Assembly (NCBI RefSeq): GCF_046845755.1
Contig: NZ_CP177357.1
Coordinates: forward strand, 4,092,001 to 4,156,000
Reading direction: 5' to 3'
Length of the DNA stretch: 64,000 nt
Source of the DNA: Rubrivirga sp046845755
Lineage (GTDB): Bacteria; Bacteroidota; Rhodothermia; Rhodothermales; Rubricoccaceae
How positions within the stretch are numbered: position 1 is the first letter of the stretch; every line of letters starts with the position of its first letter. The notes beneath the pieces were generated by a model. It ran no database searches. It was not told where the DNA came from and saw nothing but the letters and a program-made list of their open reading frames with translations. Both the position numbers and the translations under genes were made by a program. This document shows positions 8,485 to 16,265 of the stretch, one piece after another.

Positions 8485-10044
8485 ATGCCCATGACCGACA
8501 CGCTTCCCGCCCTCCGCCTCGACACCCTCGACGACGACCTCGGCGCCTCGCTGGCGGCGCTCGCCGACGACGTGCGCCAGCCCAACGGCCGCGTCGCCCG
8601 GAGCCGCGCGCTCGTCGACGCGGCGCTCGCGGACGGCCGCGCGCACTACGGGCTCAACACCGGGTTTGGGTCGCTGAAGTCCGAGCGCATCGAGGCGGCG
8701 GACGTGGCGACGCTGCAGCTCAACCTGCTGCGGTCGCACGCGTGCGGCGTCGGGCCGCCGGTCCCGCGCGCGATCACGCGCCGGATGCTGGCGCTCAAGG
8801 CGCACGCGCTCGGTCTGGGGTGCTCCGGCGTTTCGCCCACGGTCGTCGCCGGCCTGCTGGCGCTGCTGGACGCGGATGTGATCCCGGTGGTGCCGGAGCA
8901 GGGGAGCCTGGGCGCCTCGGGCGACCTGGCCCCGCTGGCGCACCTCGCGCTCGTGCTCGTCGGCGAGGGGTCGGCGTGGGGCGACCGCGGGCCCGTCCCG
9001 GCTGCGGACGCGCTCGCTGCCGCCGGTCTGTCGCCCGTCGCGCTCGGCGCCAAGGACGGGCTCGCGCTCATCAACGGGACGCAGTTTATGCTGGCGTACG
9101 CCGCCGAGGTCGCCACGCGCGCGCGTCGGCTGGCGACGACGGCGGACGTGATCGCGGCGATGACGCTCGACGCTCGGCTCGGCTCGGCGCGCCCGTTCGA
9201 CGCCCGCGTCGCGGCGGTCCGTCCCCACCCCGGCCACGCGGCGACGGCCGAGGCGGTTCGGCGGCTGCTCGCGGGCTCCGAGATCGGGCCCAGCCACGTC
9301 GACTGCGACCGCGTCCAGGACCCGTACTCGCTGCGGTGCGTGCCGCAGGTCCACGGCGCCAGCCGTGACGCGCTGGCGTACGCGAGCGGCGTCGTCGAGC
9401 GCGAGCTGAACAGCGTGACCGACAACCCGCTCGTCTTCGCTGCGCGGTCCCCGTCGGGGGGCGACGCGGACGGTGCGCCCGACATCGTGTCGGCGGGCAA
9501 CTTCCACGGCCAGCCGCTCGCGATCGCCCTCGACACGGCCGCCATCGCGGTCGCCGAGTGGGCCTCGATCTCGGAGCGCCGGACGTACCTCTTGGTCGAC
9601 GGCGGCGACGGGCTGCCGCCGTTCTTGGTCGAGCGCTCCGGGCTCCAGTCCGGCTTCATGATCCCGCAGTACGCGGCGGCGTCGCTGGTGAGCGAGAACA
9701 AAGGGCTGTGCCACCCGGCGTCGGTCGACTCGATCCCGTCGAGCCGCGGGCAGGAGGACCACGTCTCGATGGGCGCGTGGGGCGCGCGCAAGGCGCTCCG
9801 CGTGGTCGAGAACGCCGAGCGGGTGCTCGCGGTCGAGGCGCTGTGCGCGGCGCAGGCGCTCGACTTTCGGCGCCCGCTCCGCTCGGGCCCGGGCATCGAG
9901 GCCGCCCACGCGGCCATCCGCCACGTCGTCCCGTTCCGCACGGACGACACCGTCTTCGAGCCCGACTTCGCGGCGGCCACCGACCTGGTCCGCACGGGCG
10001 CGCTGGCGGCGGCGGCCCAGGCGGAGGTGGGCGAGCTTCCGTAA
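8485..10044 (+). CDS. hutH: Histidine ammonia-lyase
   Basis: First step of histidine catabolism: removes ammonia from L-histidine to give urocanate. The active-site electrophile MIO forms autocatalytically from an Ala-Ser-Gly triad, which is present at residues 144-146 in GSLGASGDLAPLAH. The family fingerprint YGLNTGFGSL lies near residue 53, and QDPYSLRCVPQVHGA, SVTDNPLVF, GNFHGQPLA and SSRGQEDHVSMG all match the catalytic core. 519 residues is normal. ATG 8485 and ATG 8491 are both possible; two residues differ. Followed by the lipoprotein gene after 69 bases, then hutI and hutG. Confidence 0.98.
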   Translation: MPMTDTLPALRLDTLDDDLGASLAALADDVRQPNGRVARSRALVDAALADGRAHYGLNTGFGSLKSERIEAADVATLQLNLLRSHACGVGPPVPRAITRRMLALKAHALGLGCSGVSPTVVAGLLALLDADVIPVVPEQGSLGASGDLAPLAHLALVLVGEGSAWGDRGPVPAADALAAAGLSPVALGAKDGLALINGTQFMLAYAAEVATRARRLATTADVIAAMTLDARLGSARPFDARVAAVRPHPGHAATAEAVRRLLAGSEIGPSHVDCDRVQDPYSLRCVPQVHGASRDALAYASGVVERELNSVTDNPLVFAARSPSGGDADGAPDIVSAGNFHGQPLAIALDTAAIAVAEWASISERRTYLLVDGGDGLPPFLVERSGLQSGFMIPQYAAASLVSENKGLCHPASVDSIPSSRGQEDHVSMGAWGARKALRVVENAERVLAVEALCAAQALDFRRPLRSGPGIEAAHAAIRHVVPFRTDDTVFEPDFAAATDLVRTGALAAAAQAEVGELP

Positions 10045-10113
10045 CGATGTGGAAAATCGGGATGCCGGTCCGGCGGCCTCGGCCGTTCTGCTCCGCTCCC
10101 ACCCCAGCCTTCC

Positions 10114-10773
10114 ATGCGCCTCCTCCTCCTCTCCCTGCTCCTCGCCGCGTGCGCCGGCACCGGCGACGCCCCGCCCGCCGCCGACGGCACGCTGACGGGC
10201 CGCGTCGTCGCCGTGGACCTCTCGCCGATGGCCTACGACGGGAACGCGCTCGTCACGGTCGCCCCTGACGGCGGGGGCGCTGACGTCGTCGTCCACATTC
10301 CCGCGCGCCAGAACCTCTGCGCGGCGACCATCGAGGACCTCGACGCCGTGGCGCCCGGCGACCGCGTCGAGGTGCGCGGCGAGGCCGGTGAGGGCACCGT
10401 GACGCCGTGCACGGGCGCCGACCACGTCTTCCGCGTCGTCGAGCGGGCGACGCCCGGCCGCGAGGTCGTCCGGGGCGTCTACACCACGTCGTTCGAGGTC
10501 TCGGCCTTTACCCCCTGCGACCGCCCCGACGAGACATGGTGGCTCACGCCGAACGAGGCTTTCGGCGAGGCGCTCCGCGTCCTCTCCGACGAGCACCGGA
10601 GCGAGAGCGGGCGTGGCGGGAGGCTCTACGTCGAGGCAACGGTTGAGGGCACGCTCAGCCCCGAGGGCGCGCACGGCCACCTCGGCGCTTACGCGCGCGA
10701 GATCACCGTCACCGGCGTCCGCGACATGGTCCACCTCGCCACCGATCCCGACGAGCCCCCCACTTGCCGATGA
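10114..10773 (+). CDS. Hypothetical lipoprotein inside the hut operon
   Basis: 219 residues with a lipoprotein signal: MRLLLLSLLLAAC places the lipobox Cys at residue 13, so the mature protein starts CAGTGDAPP and is probably membrane-anchored. The rest is mainly beta-rich: GRVVAVDLSPMAYDGNALVT, then VVVHIPARQNLCAATIEDLD with APGDRVEVRGEA, which resembles an OB-fold-like strand series, and three more Cys residues at CAAT, TPCTGAD and TPCDRPDE. No family is recognised. Its TGA overlaps the hutI ATG (ATGA), so it is translationally coupled with hutI. A metabolic link to histidine is not implied by its sequence; it could be a passenger. Not part of any hut operon known to me. Confidence 0.8.
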   Translation: MRLLLLSLLLAACAGTGDAPPAADGTLTGRVVAVDLSPMAYDGNALVTVAPDGGGADVVVHIPARQNLCAATIEDLDAVAPGDRVEVRGEAGEGTVTPCTGADHVFRVVERATPGREVVRGVYTTSFEVSAFTPCDRPDETWWLTPNEAFGEALRVLSDEHRSESGRGGRLYVEATVEGTLSPEGAHGHLGAYAREITVTGVRDMVHLATDPDEPPTCR

Positions 10774-12011
10774 CCGTTCTCACCGACATCCGCCAGCTGG
10801 CGACCTGCCCGCCCGACGGCCGCGACGCCGGCCTCGTCGATCACGCCGCGCTGGCCTTCGACGATGGCCGGATCGTCTGGGCTGGGCCCCAGGCCGACCT
10901 GCCGGCCCGCTTCGAGGGCGCCGAGCGCCAGTCGGCCGGCGGGCGGCTCGTCGTGCCCGGCCTCGTCGATTGCCACACGCACGTGGTCCACGCGGGCGAC
11001 CGGGCCGACGAGTTCGTGGAGCGGATCAAGGGAACGCCGTACCTCGAAGTCGCCCGGCGCGGCGGGGGCATCCTGAAGACCGTCCGCGCCACGCGCGCCG
11101 CGAGCGACGCCGGACTGGCGCACGCAGCGGGCGCCCGGCTGGCGGCGATGCTCCGGCAGGGCGTCACGACGGTCGAGGCCAAGACGGGCTACGGGCTGAC
11201 GCTCCACGACGAGCTCCGCGTGCTCCGCGTCCACGCGATGCTGGCCGCGCACGGGCGTCAGCGGATGGTGTCGACGCTGCTCGCGGCGCACGTCGTGCCG
11301 CCCGAGTTCGCCGACGACCGCGCGGGCTACGTCCGGCTGATTACCGACGAGATGATCCCCGCCGCTGCGGCCGAGGGGCTGGCGGCGTTTGTCGACGTGT
11401 TCGTGGAAGAGGGCGCGTTCACGGCGGACGAGGCCCGCCAGATCTTCGAGGCGGCGCACGCGCACGGGCTCGGCGCCAAGCTCCACGCCGACCAGCTCTC
11501 TGACACCGGCGGCGCGGCGCTCGGGGCCGAGGTGGACGCCGCGTCGGCCGATCACCTCGAGTGCATCTCCGACGACGGCATCCGCGCGCTCGCGGCGTCC
11601 GACACGGTCGCCGTCAGCCTGCCGATCGCGACGCTCGTGCTCGGCCAAGAGCCGCTGCCCGCCCGCCGCCTGCTCGACGCGGGCGCCCGCGTGGCCGTCG
11701 CGACCGACTTCAACCCGGGCTCGGCGCCGTCCGCCAGCCTCGGGCTCGCGCTGTGGCTCGCGTGCACGCTCCAGCGGATGACGCCCGAGGAAGCGCTCCG
11801 TGGGGCGACCGCCGAGGCGGCCCGTGCGCTCCGCCTCACCGACGGCACCGGCTCGCTCATCCCCGGTGCTCCGGCCGACTTCGTCGTGTTCGACGCGCCG
11901 ACCGTCGACGGCTGGCTCTCGTCGTGGCGGGCCGAGCCCGCGCTCTGGACCGTCATCGGCGGCGAGACCGCGTGGCAGCGCGGCGACGCCCGCGCCAAGC
12001 TCTCCGCGTGA
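10770..12011 (+). CDS. hutI: Imidazolonepropionase
   Basis: Third step of histidine catabolism: hydrolyses 4-imidazolone-5-propionate to N-formimidoyl-L-glutamate. Amidohydrolase fold with a single metal site. Metal ligands are visible: VDCHTHVVHAG (His69, His71), then AKLHADQL around residue 237 and the Asp of TDFNPGSAPS near residue 312. Substrate-side Arg in GDRADEFVERIKG and EAKTGYGL are conserved. The C-terminus has the usual ADFVVFDAP beta-sandwich segment. 413 residues is standard. Start ATG 10770 overlaps the lipoprotein stop; upstream TTG 10764 would add two residues. The stop TGA shares its last base with the hutG ATG. Confidence 0.97.
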   Translation: MTVLTDIRQLATCPPDGRDAGLVDHAALAFDDGRIVWAGPQADLPARFEGAERQSAGGRLVVPGLVDCHTHVVHAGDRADEFVERIKGTPYLEVARRGGGILKTVRATRAASDAGLAHAAGARLAAMLRQGVTTVEAKTGYGLTLHDELRVLRVHAMLAAHGRQRMVSTLLAAHVVPPEFADDRAGYVRLITDEMIPAAAAEGLAAFVDVFVEEGAFTADEARQIFEAAHAHGLGAKLHADQLSDTGGAALGAEVDAASADHLECISDDGIRALAASDTVAVSLPIATLVLGQEPLPARRLLDAGARVAVATDFNPGSAPSASLGLALWLACTLQRMTPEEALRGATAEAARALRLTDGTGSLIPGAPADFVVFDAPTVDGWLSSWRAEPALWTVIGGETAWQRGDARAKLSA

Positions 12012-12883
12012 TGGCCGACCCCCGACTCGGCGACTGGCTCCGCGACGCCCCGCTGGTCGGGAGCACGCGCGTGGCACTGGTTGGCTTCCCATCCGACGAG
12101 GGCGTGCGCCGCAACGGTGGTCGGCCCGGCGCGGCGGGCGGTCCGGCGGCCATCCGCGAGGCGCTGTTTCGGATGACGCCCGACGCCCGGGAGCACGAGG
12201 CGTTTGCGAGAATGCTGGAAAACATGGCAGATATCGGCGACGTGCCGGTGTCCGGCGACCTCGCCGCCGACCAAGTCCGACTCGGGGAGCACGTCGGCGA
12301 CCTGCTGGCGCGCGGTGTGCTCCCGATCATTCTGGGCGGCGGTCACGAGACCGCGTTCGGCCATTTCCTCGGCCACGTCGCGGCCGGGGCGGACGTGTAC
12401 GCGCTCAACTGGGACGCGCATGCGGACGTGCGCCCGCTCCGCGACGGGCGCGCGCACTCGGGCTCCCCGTTCCGACAGATGCTCGACCATGACTCCGGCC
12501 GGTGCCGGGGCTACACCGTCGTCGGGCTGCTCCCATGGCGCGTCGCCGCCGCGCACGCGGATGTGCCGACCGAGGTGGTGTGGGCCGACAGTCTCGACGC
12601 GGCCCGTGTGGACTCGATTGTCGCCGGGCTCGACGGGCCGACGCTCGCGACGTTCGACCTCGACGCCGTCGACGGGGCCGCGGGCGTGAGCGCGCCAGGC
12701 GTCGGCGGGCTGCCGGTGCCGGTGTGGCTGCGGGCGGCCCACGCGTGCGGGCGGTCGCCCCACGTCCGCTCGTTCGACGTCGTCGAGCTCAACCCCACGC
12801 ATGACCCCGACGGCCGCTCGGCCGTGCTGGCGGCGCTGACCGTGTGGCACATCCTGCGCGGCATCGCCGCCCGCGGAGAGTGA
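12011..12883 (+). CDS. hutG: Formimidoylglutamase (arginase family)
   Basis: Last step of this route: hydrolyses N-formimidoyl-L-glutamate to glutamate plus formamide. Member of the ureohydrolase (arginase) fold with a dinuclear Mn2+ centre. The metal ligands are visible in order: GGGHETAFGH (His), NWDAHADVRP (Asp, His, Asp), and TFDLDAVDG (two Asp). The closing VELNPTHDPDGRSA is also characteristic. 290 residues is typical. The start codon overlaps the hutI stop by one base (TGATG), so translation is coupled. The choice of this enzyme means the pathway ends in formamide, not formyl-glutamate. No hut transporter follows. Confidence 0.96.
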   Translation: MADPRLGDWLRDAPLVGSTRVALVGFPSDEGVRRNGGRPGAAGGPAAIREALFRMTPDAREHEAFARMLENMADIGDVPVSGDLAADQVRLGEHVGDLLARGVLPIILGGGHETAFGHFLGHVAAGADVYALNWDAHADVRPLRDGRAHSGSPFRQMLDHDSGRCRGYTVVGLLPWRVAAAHADVPTEVVWADSLDAARVDSIVAGLDGPTLATFDLDAVDGAAGVSAPGVGGLPVPVWLRAAHACGRSPHVRSFDVVELNPTHDPDGRSAVLAALTVWHILRGIAARGE

Positions 12884-12904
12884 CGAGAGGGCGGAGGACG
12901 GCGG

Positions 12905-12910
12905 TACTCT
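12905..12910 (+). promoter_or_regulatory. Putative -10 element before the P1-nuclease-like gene
   Basis: TACTCT, 23 bases before GTG 12934; same spacing class as the hutU and other candidates. Inference from the recurring TANNNT pattern. Confidence 0.35.
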
Positions 12911-12933
12911 TCGGACCCGTACCCGTTGCCCTC

Positions 12934-13824
12934 GTGACTCGCGTCCTCCTCGCCCTCGCCGCCCTCACGCTCACCGCCTCGGCCCCCGCCAGCGGCCCGC
13001 CCGCGCAGTGGGGGGAGCACGGCCACCGCCTCATCGGTCGCGCCGCCGCCGACGCGCTGCCCGATTCGATGCCGGCCTTTTTCCGCCAGGCCGCCGCGCA
13101 ACTCAGCTACCTCAACCCCGAGCCCGACCGCTGGCGCTCGCGCACCGAGGGCGACCTCGACCGGGCGCTCGGCAACGCGGGCGCGGCCGAGCACTACATC
13201 GACCTCGAACTGGTCCCCGAGGGCGCCCTCGACGCCATCGACCGGCTGGCGTTTGCCGACTCCCTAGTGGTCCGCGGCGGCGAGCGGTCGGCGAAGGTGG
13301 GGCTGTTGCCGTACCAGATTCTGGAGCTCACGCAGCGGATCCGCATCGGCTTCCGGCTGTGGCGCGCGGCTGAGACCGACGACGACCGGGCGTGGATCGA
13401 GGCGCGCATCGTCAACGACGCGGGCATCCTGGGGCACTACGTGGCCGACGGCGCGAACCCGCACCACACGACGATCCACTACAACGGCTGGGCGGGCGAC
13501 GACGGCCGCTACGCGACCCTCGAGCGCGGCTTCCACTCCCGCTTCGAGAGCGCGTTCGTCGAGACACACATCGCCCTCGGCGACGTGGAGGCGGCGCTCA
13601 CGGCGCCGGCGCGCGAGCTGGGCCCGCTGCGCCCCGCCGTCTGGGACTACATCGCCGACACCCACTCCCTCGTCGAGCGGCTCTACGACCTCGACGAGGC
13701 CGAGTCGTTCGGCCCTGAGACGACCGGCGCTGCCCACCGCGCCTTCGCCGTGGACCGGCTGACGGCCGGGGCCGCCATGCTCCGCGACCTGTGGTGGACA
13801 GCCTGGGTGAGCAGCGCCGGGTAG
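12934..13824 (+). CDS. Secreted Zn-dependent P1-nuclease/phospholipase C-like protein
   Basis: 296 residues. An N-terminal signal peptide is visible (VTRVLLALAALTLTASAPASG), so the product is exported. The mature part begins QWGEHGHRLIGRAAADALP, the arrangement of Trp plus His that caps the zinc site in S1/P1 nucleases and bacterial zinc phospholipase C. Further likely metal residues are in EHYIDLE and in LGHYVADGANPHHTTIHYNGW, where the His-Asp pattern matches the HxxxD of the family. It probably cleaves nucleic acids or phosphoesters outside the cytoplasm; which substrate cannot be told. GTG 12934 was chosen because the signal peptide begins there. The gene follows hutG after 50 bases and has its own -10-like hexamer, so it is probably a separate unit. 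Confidence 0.75.
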   Translation: MTRVLLALAALTLTASAPASGPPAQWGEHGHRLIGRAAADALPDSMPAFFRQAAAQLSYLNPEPDRWRSRTEGDLDRALGNAGAAEHYIDLELVPEGALDAIDRLAFADSLVVRGGERSAKVGLLPYQILELTQRIRIGFRLWRAAETDDDRAWIEARIVNDAGILGHYVADGANPHHTTIHYNGWAGDDGRYATLERGFHSRFESAFVETHIALGDVEAALTAPARELGPLRPAVWDYIADTHSLVERLYDLDEAESFGPETTGAAHRAFAVDRLTAGAAMLRDLWWTAWVSSAG

Positions 13825-13929
13825 CGCCTTCGCCGCCTGTCGTCAGGGTCCGCGTGGTCGCTTCCGGCGTGTCCTACGCGGGACGCGAGGGCTCGAACGG
13901 GACCGTCCGCCATCTCTTCGGCCGAGTCG

Positions 13930-14610
13930 CTAGCGGCGCAGCCGGACACCCTGGAGGTCGCCCGTCGCTTCTACCACGACCGCGCCGCGCTCGACGCGGA
14001 CGTCCGTCACCGTCAGCGCGAGGTCCTCGTCGCGCAGGTCGGCCACGGGGTTGATGCGGTCGCCCACGGCTCGCGCGAGGCTCCCGCCGAGCCCAATCCC
14101 AGCGGCCCGCACGGACTCGACGTCGAGCCGGACCGCGCCGTCGGCGGCCACCAACTGCCCCCGGATCTCGGCGCCGACGGGGAGCCGGAAGCCTTCGATG
14201 GCGCCCTCGACGCGGACCGTCGCGCGGTCCGGCGCCGCCAGTGTCACGGCCGCGCGCGAGATCCCGCGCTGGGTGCCGAGGTACGTCGCGAGGTCGGCCG
14301 GGAGCAGCCGCGCCGTCGCGCGCGCGCTGTCGACGCGCGTCAGCACGCGCGTTTTCTGGTCGAAGGCGACGCCCCACAGCGTGACGTCGAGTCGGTCGAC
14401 GACGGGGGCGTCCTCACGGGCCACGCGGTCGCCGGTGATCGTCACGCGCTCGGCGGTCCGCGCCGACAGCTGGAGGCCGTCGACGGTCGCGTCGTAGTGG
14501 TCGGCGGGGCCCAGGGCCTTGGGGAGGGCCGACACGATCTCGGCCTCGACGCGGCCGGAGACGTCGCAGCCAGACGCGGCGAGGGCGAGGAGGAGCAAGA
14601 GGATGCGCAT
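13930..14610 (-). CDS. DUF2993 (LmeA-like) lipoprotein
   Basis: 226 residues. Lipoprotein signal MRILLLLLALAASGC, with the lipobox Cys at residue 15. The rest follows the DUF2993/LmeA pattern: DVSGRVEAEIVSALPKALG, then repeated beta strands each carrying V-x-L/V-x-x-A-x-R words (VDGLQLSARTAERVTITG, VDRLDVTLWGVAFDQKTRVL), a helical segment (LPADLATYLGTQRGISRAAV) and NPVADLRDEDLALTVTDVRV near the C-terminus. LmeA-type proteins bind phospholipid and act at the cell envelope; the role here is inferred from the family only. ATG 14610 is preferred over the upstream start at 14679 because the signal peptide begins there. The gene is monocistronic or shares a transcript with the DJ-1 gene upstream, but a strong terminator lies between them. 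Confidence 0.78.
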   Translation of the reverse strand: MRILLLLLALAASGCDVSGRVEAEIVSALPKALGPADHYDATVDGLQLSARTAERVTITGDRVAREDAPVVDRLDVTLWGVAFDQKTRVLTRVDSARATARLLPADLATYLGTQRGISRAAVTLAAPDRATVRVEGAIEGFRLPVGAEIRGQLVAADGAVRLDVESVRAAGIGLGGSLARAVGDRINPVADLRDEDLALTVTDVRVERGAVVVEATGDLQGVRLRR

Positions 14611-14661
14611 GGCCCGGAAACGCCGACGCGCCGCGACCGATCCGGGTCCGGCGGCCTCCAC

Positions 14662-14693
14662 AAAAAACGCCCCGCCCAAAGCAGGGCGGGGCG
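14662..14693 (-). terminator. Rho-independent terminator of the DJ-1/PfpI gene
   Basis: Perfect 10-bp stem (14668-14677 with 14684-14693), 6-base loop, and six A residues at 14662-14667 that form the U tract on the minus strand. It sits 27 bases beyond the stop of the minus-strand gene at 14720-15430 and is the clearest terminator in the window. Confidence 0.93.
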
Positions 14694-14719
14694 CGGTCTG
14701 GCGGTGCCGAGCCGTGGCG

Positions 14720-15430
14720 CTAGGCCGGCGTGGTCGCCAGCGCCTTCAGCAGGGCCTCGGCCGCCGGGCCCGACGACGCCGGGTTCTGGCCGGTAATCAG
14801 CAGCCCGTCGGTGACGACGTGGACGCCCCAATCGTCGGTCTTGGAGTAGACGCCGCCCTTCTCCTTCAGCATGTCCTCGATCAGGAACGGGACCACGTCG
14901 GTGAGCTGGACGGCCTCCTCCTCGGTGTTGGTGAACCCGGTCACCTGCTTGCCCGCGACGAGCGGCTTGCCGTCGGCGCCGGTGACGTGGCGAAGCACGG
15001 CCGGCGCGTGGCAGACCGCCGCGACCGGCGTGCCGTTCGCGATGGCGGTCTCGATGAGGGCGATCGAGGTCTTGTCCTCGGCCAGGTCCCACAGCGGGCC
15101 GTGGCCGCCGGGGTAAAAGACGGCGTCGAAGTCGCCGACGTCGATCTGGTCGAGCGGGGTCGTGTCGGCGAGTGCGGCCTGCGCGTCGTCGTCGGCGTAG
15201 AACCGGCGCGTGTCGTCGGTCTGGTTGTCCTCGGTGTCGCTCGACGGGTCGAGCGGCGGCTGGCCGCCCTTCGGCGAGGCCAGTGTGATCGTGGCGCCGG
15301 CGTCTCGGAAGACGTAGTAGGGCGCGGCGAACTCCTCGAGCCAGAACCCGGTCTTTTTGCCGGTGTCGCCGAGGTCGTCGTGAGAGGTCAGGATCATCAG
15401 CACGGTCGTGCCGGAGAGGGAGTCGTTCAT
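14720..15430 (-). CDS. DJ-1/PfpI family protein (Hsp31-type class I glutamine amidotransferase-like)
   Basis: 236 residues. The fold signature is clear: VLMILTSHDDLG at the start, FAAPYYVFRDAGATITLASPKGG, and the nucleophile elbow AVCHAPAVL, whose Cys (about residue 137) is the reactive residue, with FYPGGHGPLWDL providing the oxyanion/Glu side. These are the features of the Hsp31/YhbO-like and type 1 glutamine amidotransferase-domain group. Members are reported as chaperones, glyoxalases or deglycases; I cannot tell which activity applies. Start ATG 15430 is preferred; an upstream start at 15529 adds a non-homologous tail. Terminated by the hairpin at 14662-14693. Confidence 0.9.
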   Translation of the reverse strand: MNDSLSGTTVLMILTSHDDLGDTGKKTGFWLEEFAAPYYVFRDAGATITLASPKGGQPPLDPSSDTEDNQTDDTRRFYADDDAQAALADTTPLDQIDVGDFDAVFYPGGHGPLWDLAEDKTSIALIETAIANGTPVAAVCHAPAVLRHVTGADGKPLVAGKQVTGFTNTEEEAVQLTDVVPFLIEDMLKEKGGVYSKTDDWGVHVVTDGLLITGQNPASSGPAAEALLKALATTPA

Positions 15431-15554
15431 GTCGAGAGGGGAGTGGTTTCCCCCCGTGAACCCGGCCGCCCCTCCCCACAGTTCCGTGACCATTTCGCGC
15501 GGCCCACCCCTGAACGCGAAAACGCCCACGCTCGCGAGCGCAGGCCGTTGCGGG

Positions 15555-15580
15555 GTGCCCCCACCAGGATTCGAACCTCG
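15555..15580 (-). other. tRNA 3'-end fragment (T-arm plus acceptor strand), possible att-like repeat
   Basis: On the minus strand this 26-nt piece reads as a T-stem, the TTCGAAT loop and a TGGGGGC-ACC acceptor 3' half. It has no 5' half: the bases upstream belong to the HNH gene, whose TGA ends two bases before it. It shares a 13-base word and an 11-base word with the 3' end of the intact tRNA-Lys at 16131-16204, but differs at several T-stem positions. It therefore looks like either a leftover tRNA or the far att copy of an element integrated at a tRNA. Confidence 0.75.
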
Positions 15581-15581
15581 G

Positions 15582-16024
15582 TCAGACGCGCCATGCGTGC
15601 CAGCCCTGCTCGCGCGCCGTCTTCCGCTTGTGGCAGTTCGCGCAGCGGACCTCGCACTTGGCGATCTCAGCGTTCAGCTTCGCCACGCTGAACTGGCGGG
15701 TGGCCATGTTCGAGAGCGCTCCTACCTTTTCGCCGCGGACGTGGTCAAACTCGAGCACGATGGGATCCGCCTCGCCACAGTCGACACAGGGGTGCGAGAG
15801 GAGATATCTCCACAGGTGCTGTGCGTTGCGTTCGAGGTAGCCCTGGTTGCGCGTCCGCTGGCTCGCCCCTCGCCGGAGATACCAGTCCCGGCGGACCTCC
15901 GTCATGCAGAGCCGACAGTAGGTCTGGAGGCCGTCGCGGCGGCGACGGTTCTTGCTGAAGGCACCAGCGGCGACAGGACCCGCTCGCACCGGCTGCAGCG
16001 TTTCGTTCTCGAGCGGGCTGACAT
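15582..16024 (-). pseudogene. Frameshifted HNH endonuclease-like gene
   Basis: Two overlapping frames join into one protein. The N-terminal frame (ATG 16024) has MSARSRTKRCSRCERVL with a CxxC, then runs off into SPLVPSARTVAA. The C-terminal frame continues with FSKNRRRRDGLQTYCRLCM carrying the second CxxC, then the HNH region CVDCGEADPIVLEFDHVRG and CEVRCANCHKRKTARE. Small phage-like HNH proteins show exactly this order, CxxC-spacer-FSKN-YCRxC, so one base appears lost or gained at about 15959-15990. The second half alone can be read from 15989. It lies between tRNA-Lys and the tRNA fragment. It may be a decayed gene, a sequencing error, or programmed frameshifting; the first two are more likely. 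Confidence 0.75.
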
Positions 16025-16089
16025 CTGGATCGCCGGGGCGCCCCGGACTCTAACCCAGAGAGGCCGACATCCCCACGTCACCAGCACAC

Positions 16090-16121
16090 AAAAAAGGCCC
16101 TGGCGACACCGCCAAGGCCTT
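16090..16121 (-). terminator. Rho-independent terminator of tRNA-Lys
   Basis: 12-bp stem with one mismatch (16094-16105 with 16110-16121), 4-base loop, and an A run at 16090-16095 giving a U tract on the minus strand, beginning 10 bases after the tRNA 3' end. Confidence 0.88.
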
Positions 16122-16130
16122 TGGGGAGGG

Positions 16131-16204
16131 TGCCCCCAGAAGGATTCGAACCTTCGACACGCGGATTAAGAGTCCGCTGCTCTAACCAACTGAGCTATAG
16201 GGGC
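16131..16204 (-). tRNA. tRNA-Lys (anticodon CTT)
   Basis: 74 nt on the minus strand, no encoded CCA. The cloverleaf folds well: acceptor GCCCCTA with TGGGGGC (one G-T pair), D-arm GCTCAGTTGGTTAGAGC, anticodon stem GCGGA/TCCGC with loop CTCTTAA (anticodon CTT), and T-arm GAAGG-TTCGAAT-CCTTC. A terminator follows. Confidence 0.96.
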
Positions 16205-16265
16205 ACCCGCAAGGTACCGGGCGGCCCCAGGGGGGCCAAGCGGAGCGACGGTGAAACCGCGCGCC

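Noticed and set aside
8164..10734. 856-residue minus-strand ORF opposite hutH and the lipoprotein
   Set aside because: Low-complexity Arg/Ala/Val-rich translation with no domain; it is the antisense shadow of the hut genes.
15541..15600. A second complete tRNA gene
   Set aside because: Only T-arm and 3' acceptor are present; no 5' half, D-arm or anticodon arm can be folded from the HNH side.
15902..16087. An independent 61-residue gene upstream of the HNH gene
   Set aside because: Better explained as the first half of the HNH protein in another frame.
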